Below are positions 63,960-64,000 of a stretch of 64,000 nt of DNA, one piece after another. The position numbers and the translations under genes are program-made. The notes beneath the pieces are model-generated. The model saw only the letters and a list, made by a program, of their open reading frames with translations. It was not told the origin of the DNA and made no database searches. Location: NCBI RefSeq assembly GCF_003144035.1, contig NZ_QFWT01000004.1, positions 62,001-126,000 on the forward strand. The letters run 5' to 3'. Within the stretch, counting starts at the first letter, position 1; each line of letters begins with the position of its first letter. This stretch comes from Vibrio albus (GTDB lineage Bacteria; Pseudomonadota; Gammaproteobacteria; Enterobacterales; Vibrionaceae).

Positions 63960-64000
63960 CTACAGGCCCAAAGCCGGTAGCTCAATCGTAATCAGCGGTT
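63960..64000 (-). CDS. Possible 3' end of a gene upstream of pykA
   Basis: The minus strand keeps an open frame PLITIELPALGL to a TAG at 63960-63962, 45 bp before pykA. Only 13 codons are in the window, so the product cannot be named; it may be chance. Confidence 0.3.
   Translation of the reverse strand, partial: PLITIELPALGL

Noticed and set aside
1-64000. CRISPR array
   Set aside because: No regularly spaced repeats of suitable length anywhere; the short repeats found are at att sites only.

Overview
The window looks like part of a Vibrionaceae (Vibrio-type) gammaproteobacterial chromosome. The flagellin N-terminus, the porin, the cobA-nirBD-nitrate transporter block, the CdaR/glycerate genes and the compact glycine-betaine-to-serine gene set all fit that group. 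The assignment comes from gene content and protein style, not from a database search.

The left third (1 to about 19.7 kb) is visibly AT-rich and accessory. It contains a protein joining a replication-initiator-like domain to a UvrD-type helicase, a small hypothetical protein, a DUF4145/Sel1/SEC-C protein, an McrBC restriction operon whose McrB carries an EVE-like insertion, a lone flagellin gene behind a near-perfect sigma-28 promoter, and a tyrosine integrase. The integrase lies beside a duplicated 3' end of tRNA-Ile2 (CAT anticodon). A second copy of that 3' end lies 5.4 kb downstream. It closes a second segment that carries an exported hypothetical protein, a HerA-DUF4297 anti-phage operon and a truncated phage replication gene (GpA). 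This is the layout of integrative elements stacked at one tRNA gene whose intact copy lies left of the window. Beyond it are a DEDDh exonuclease, a decayed integrase and a small membrane protein.

From 19.8 kb the sequence is core-like. It begins with glycerate kinase, a GntP permease and CdaR. The divergent gbcB/gbcA pair (glycine betaine demethylase) follows, then nitrate/nitrite genes: nasA, divergent from cobA-nirBD-narK, with a perfect FNR box in between. A fused PP2C phosphatase/protein kinase gene comes next.

From 37 to 60.6 kb nearly everything lies on the minus strand and serves one-carbon and betaine catabolism. The dipeptidase, V4R-like protein, dgcA, dgcB, two ETF subunits and a BCCT transporter look like one operon. 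gbdR (AraC-type regulator) and sdaA follow, and then purU, soxG, soxA, soxD, soxB and glyA. Together these genes take glycine betaine to dimethylglycine (GbcAB), sarcosine (DgcAB with ETF), glycine plus methylene-THF (SoxBDAG), serine (GlyA) and pyruvate (SdaA); PurU recycles folate. A motif resembling TGTCGCAAATAGAC recurs upstream of gbcA, gbdR and glyA and is a candidate GbdR operator. An AT-rich patch (49.6-52.9 kb) holding a GNAT enzyme, a serine hydrolase, a class II amidotransferase and relics of GpA and rubrerythrin genes interrupts the cluster between sdaA and purU.

The right end holds a trimeric-type porin and pyruvate kinase II.
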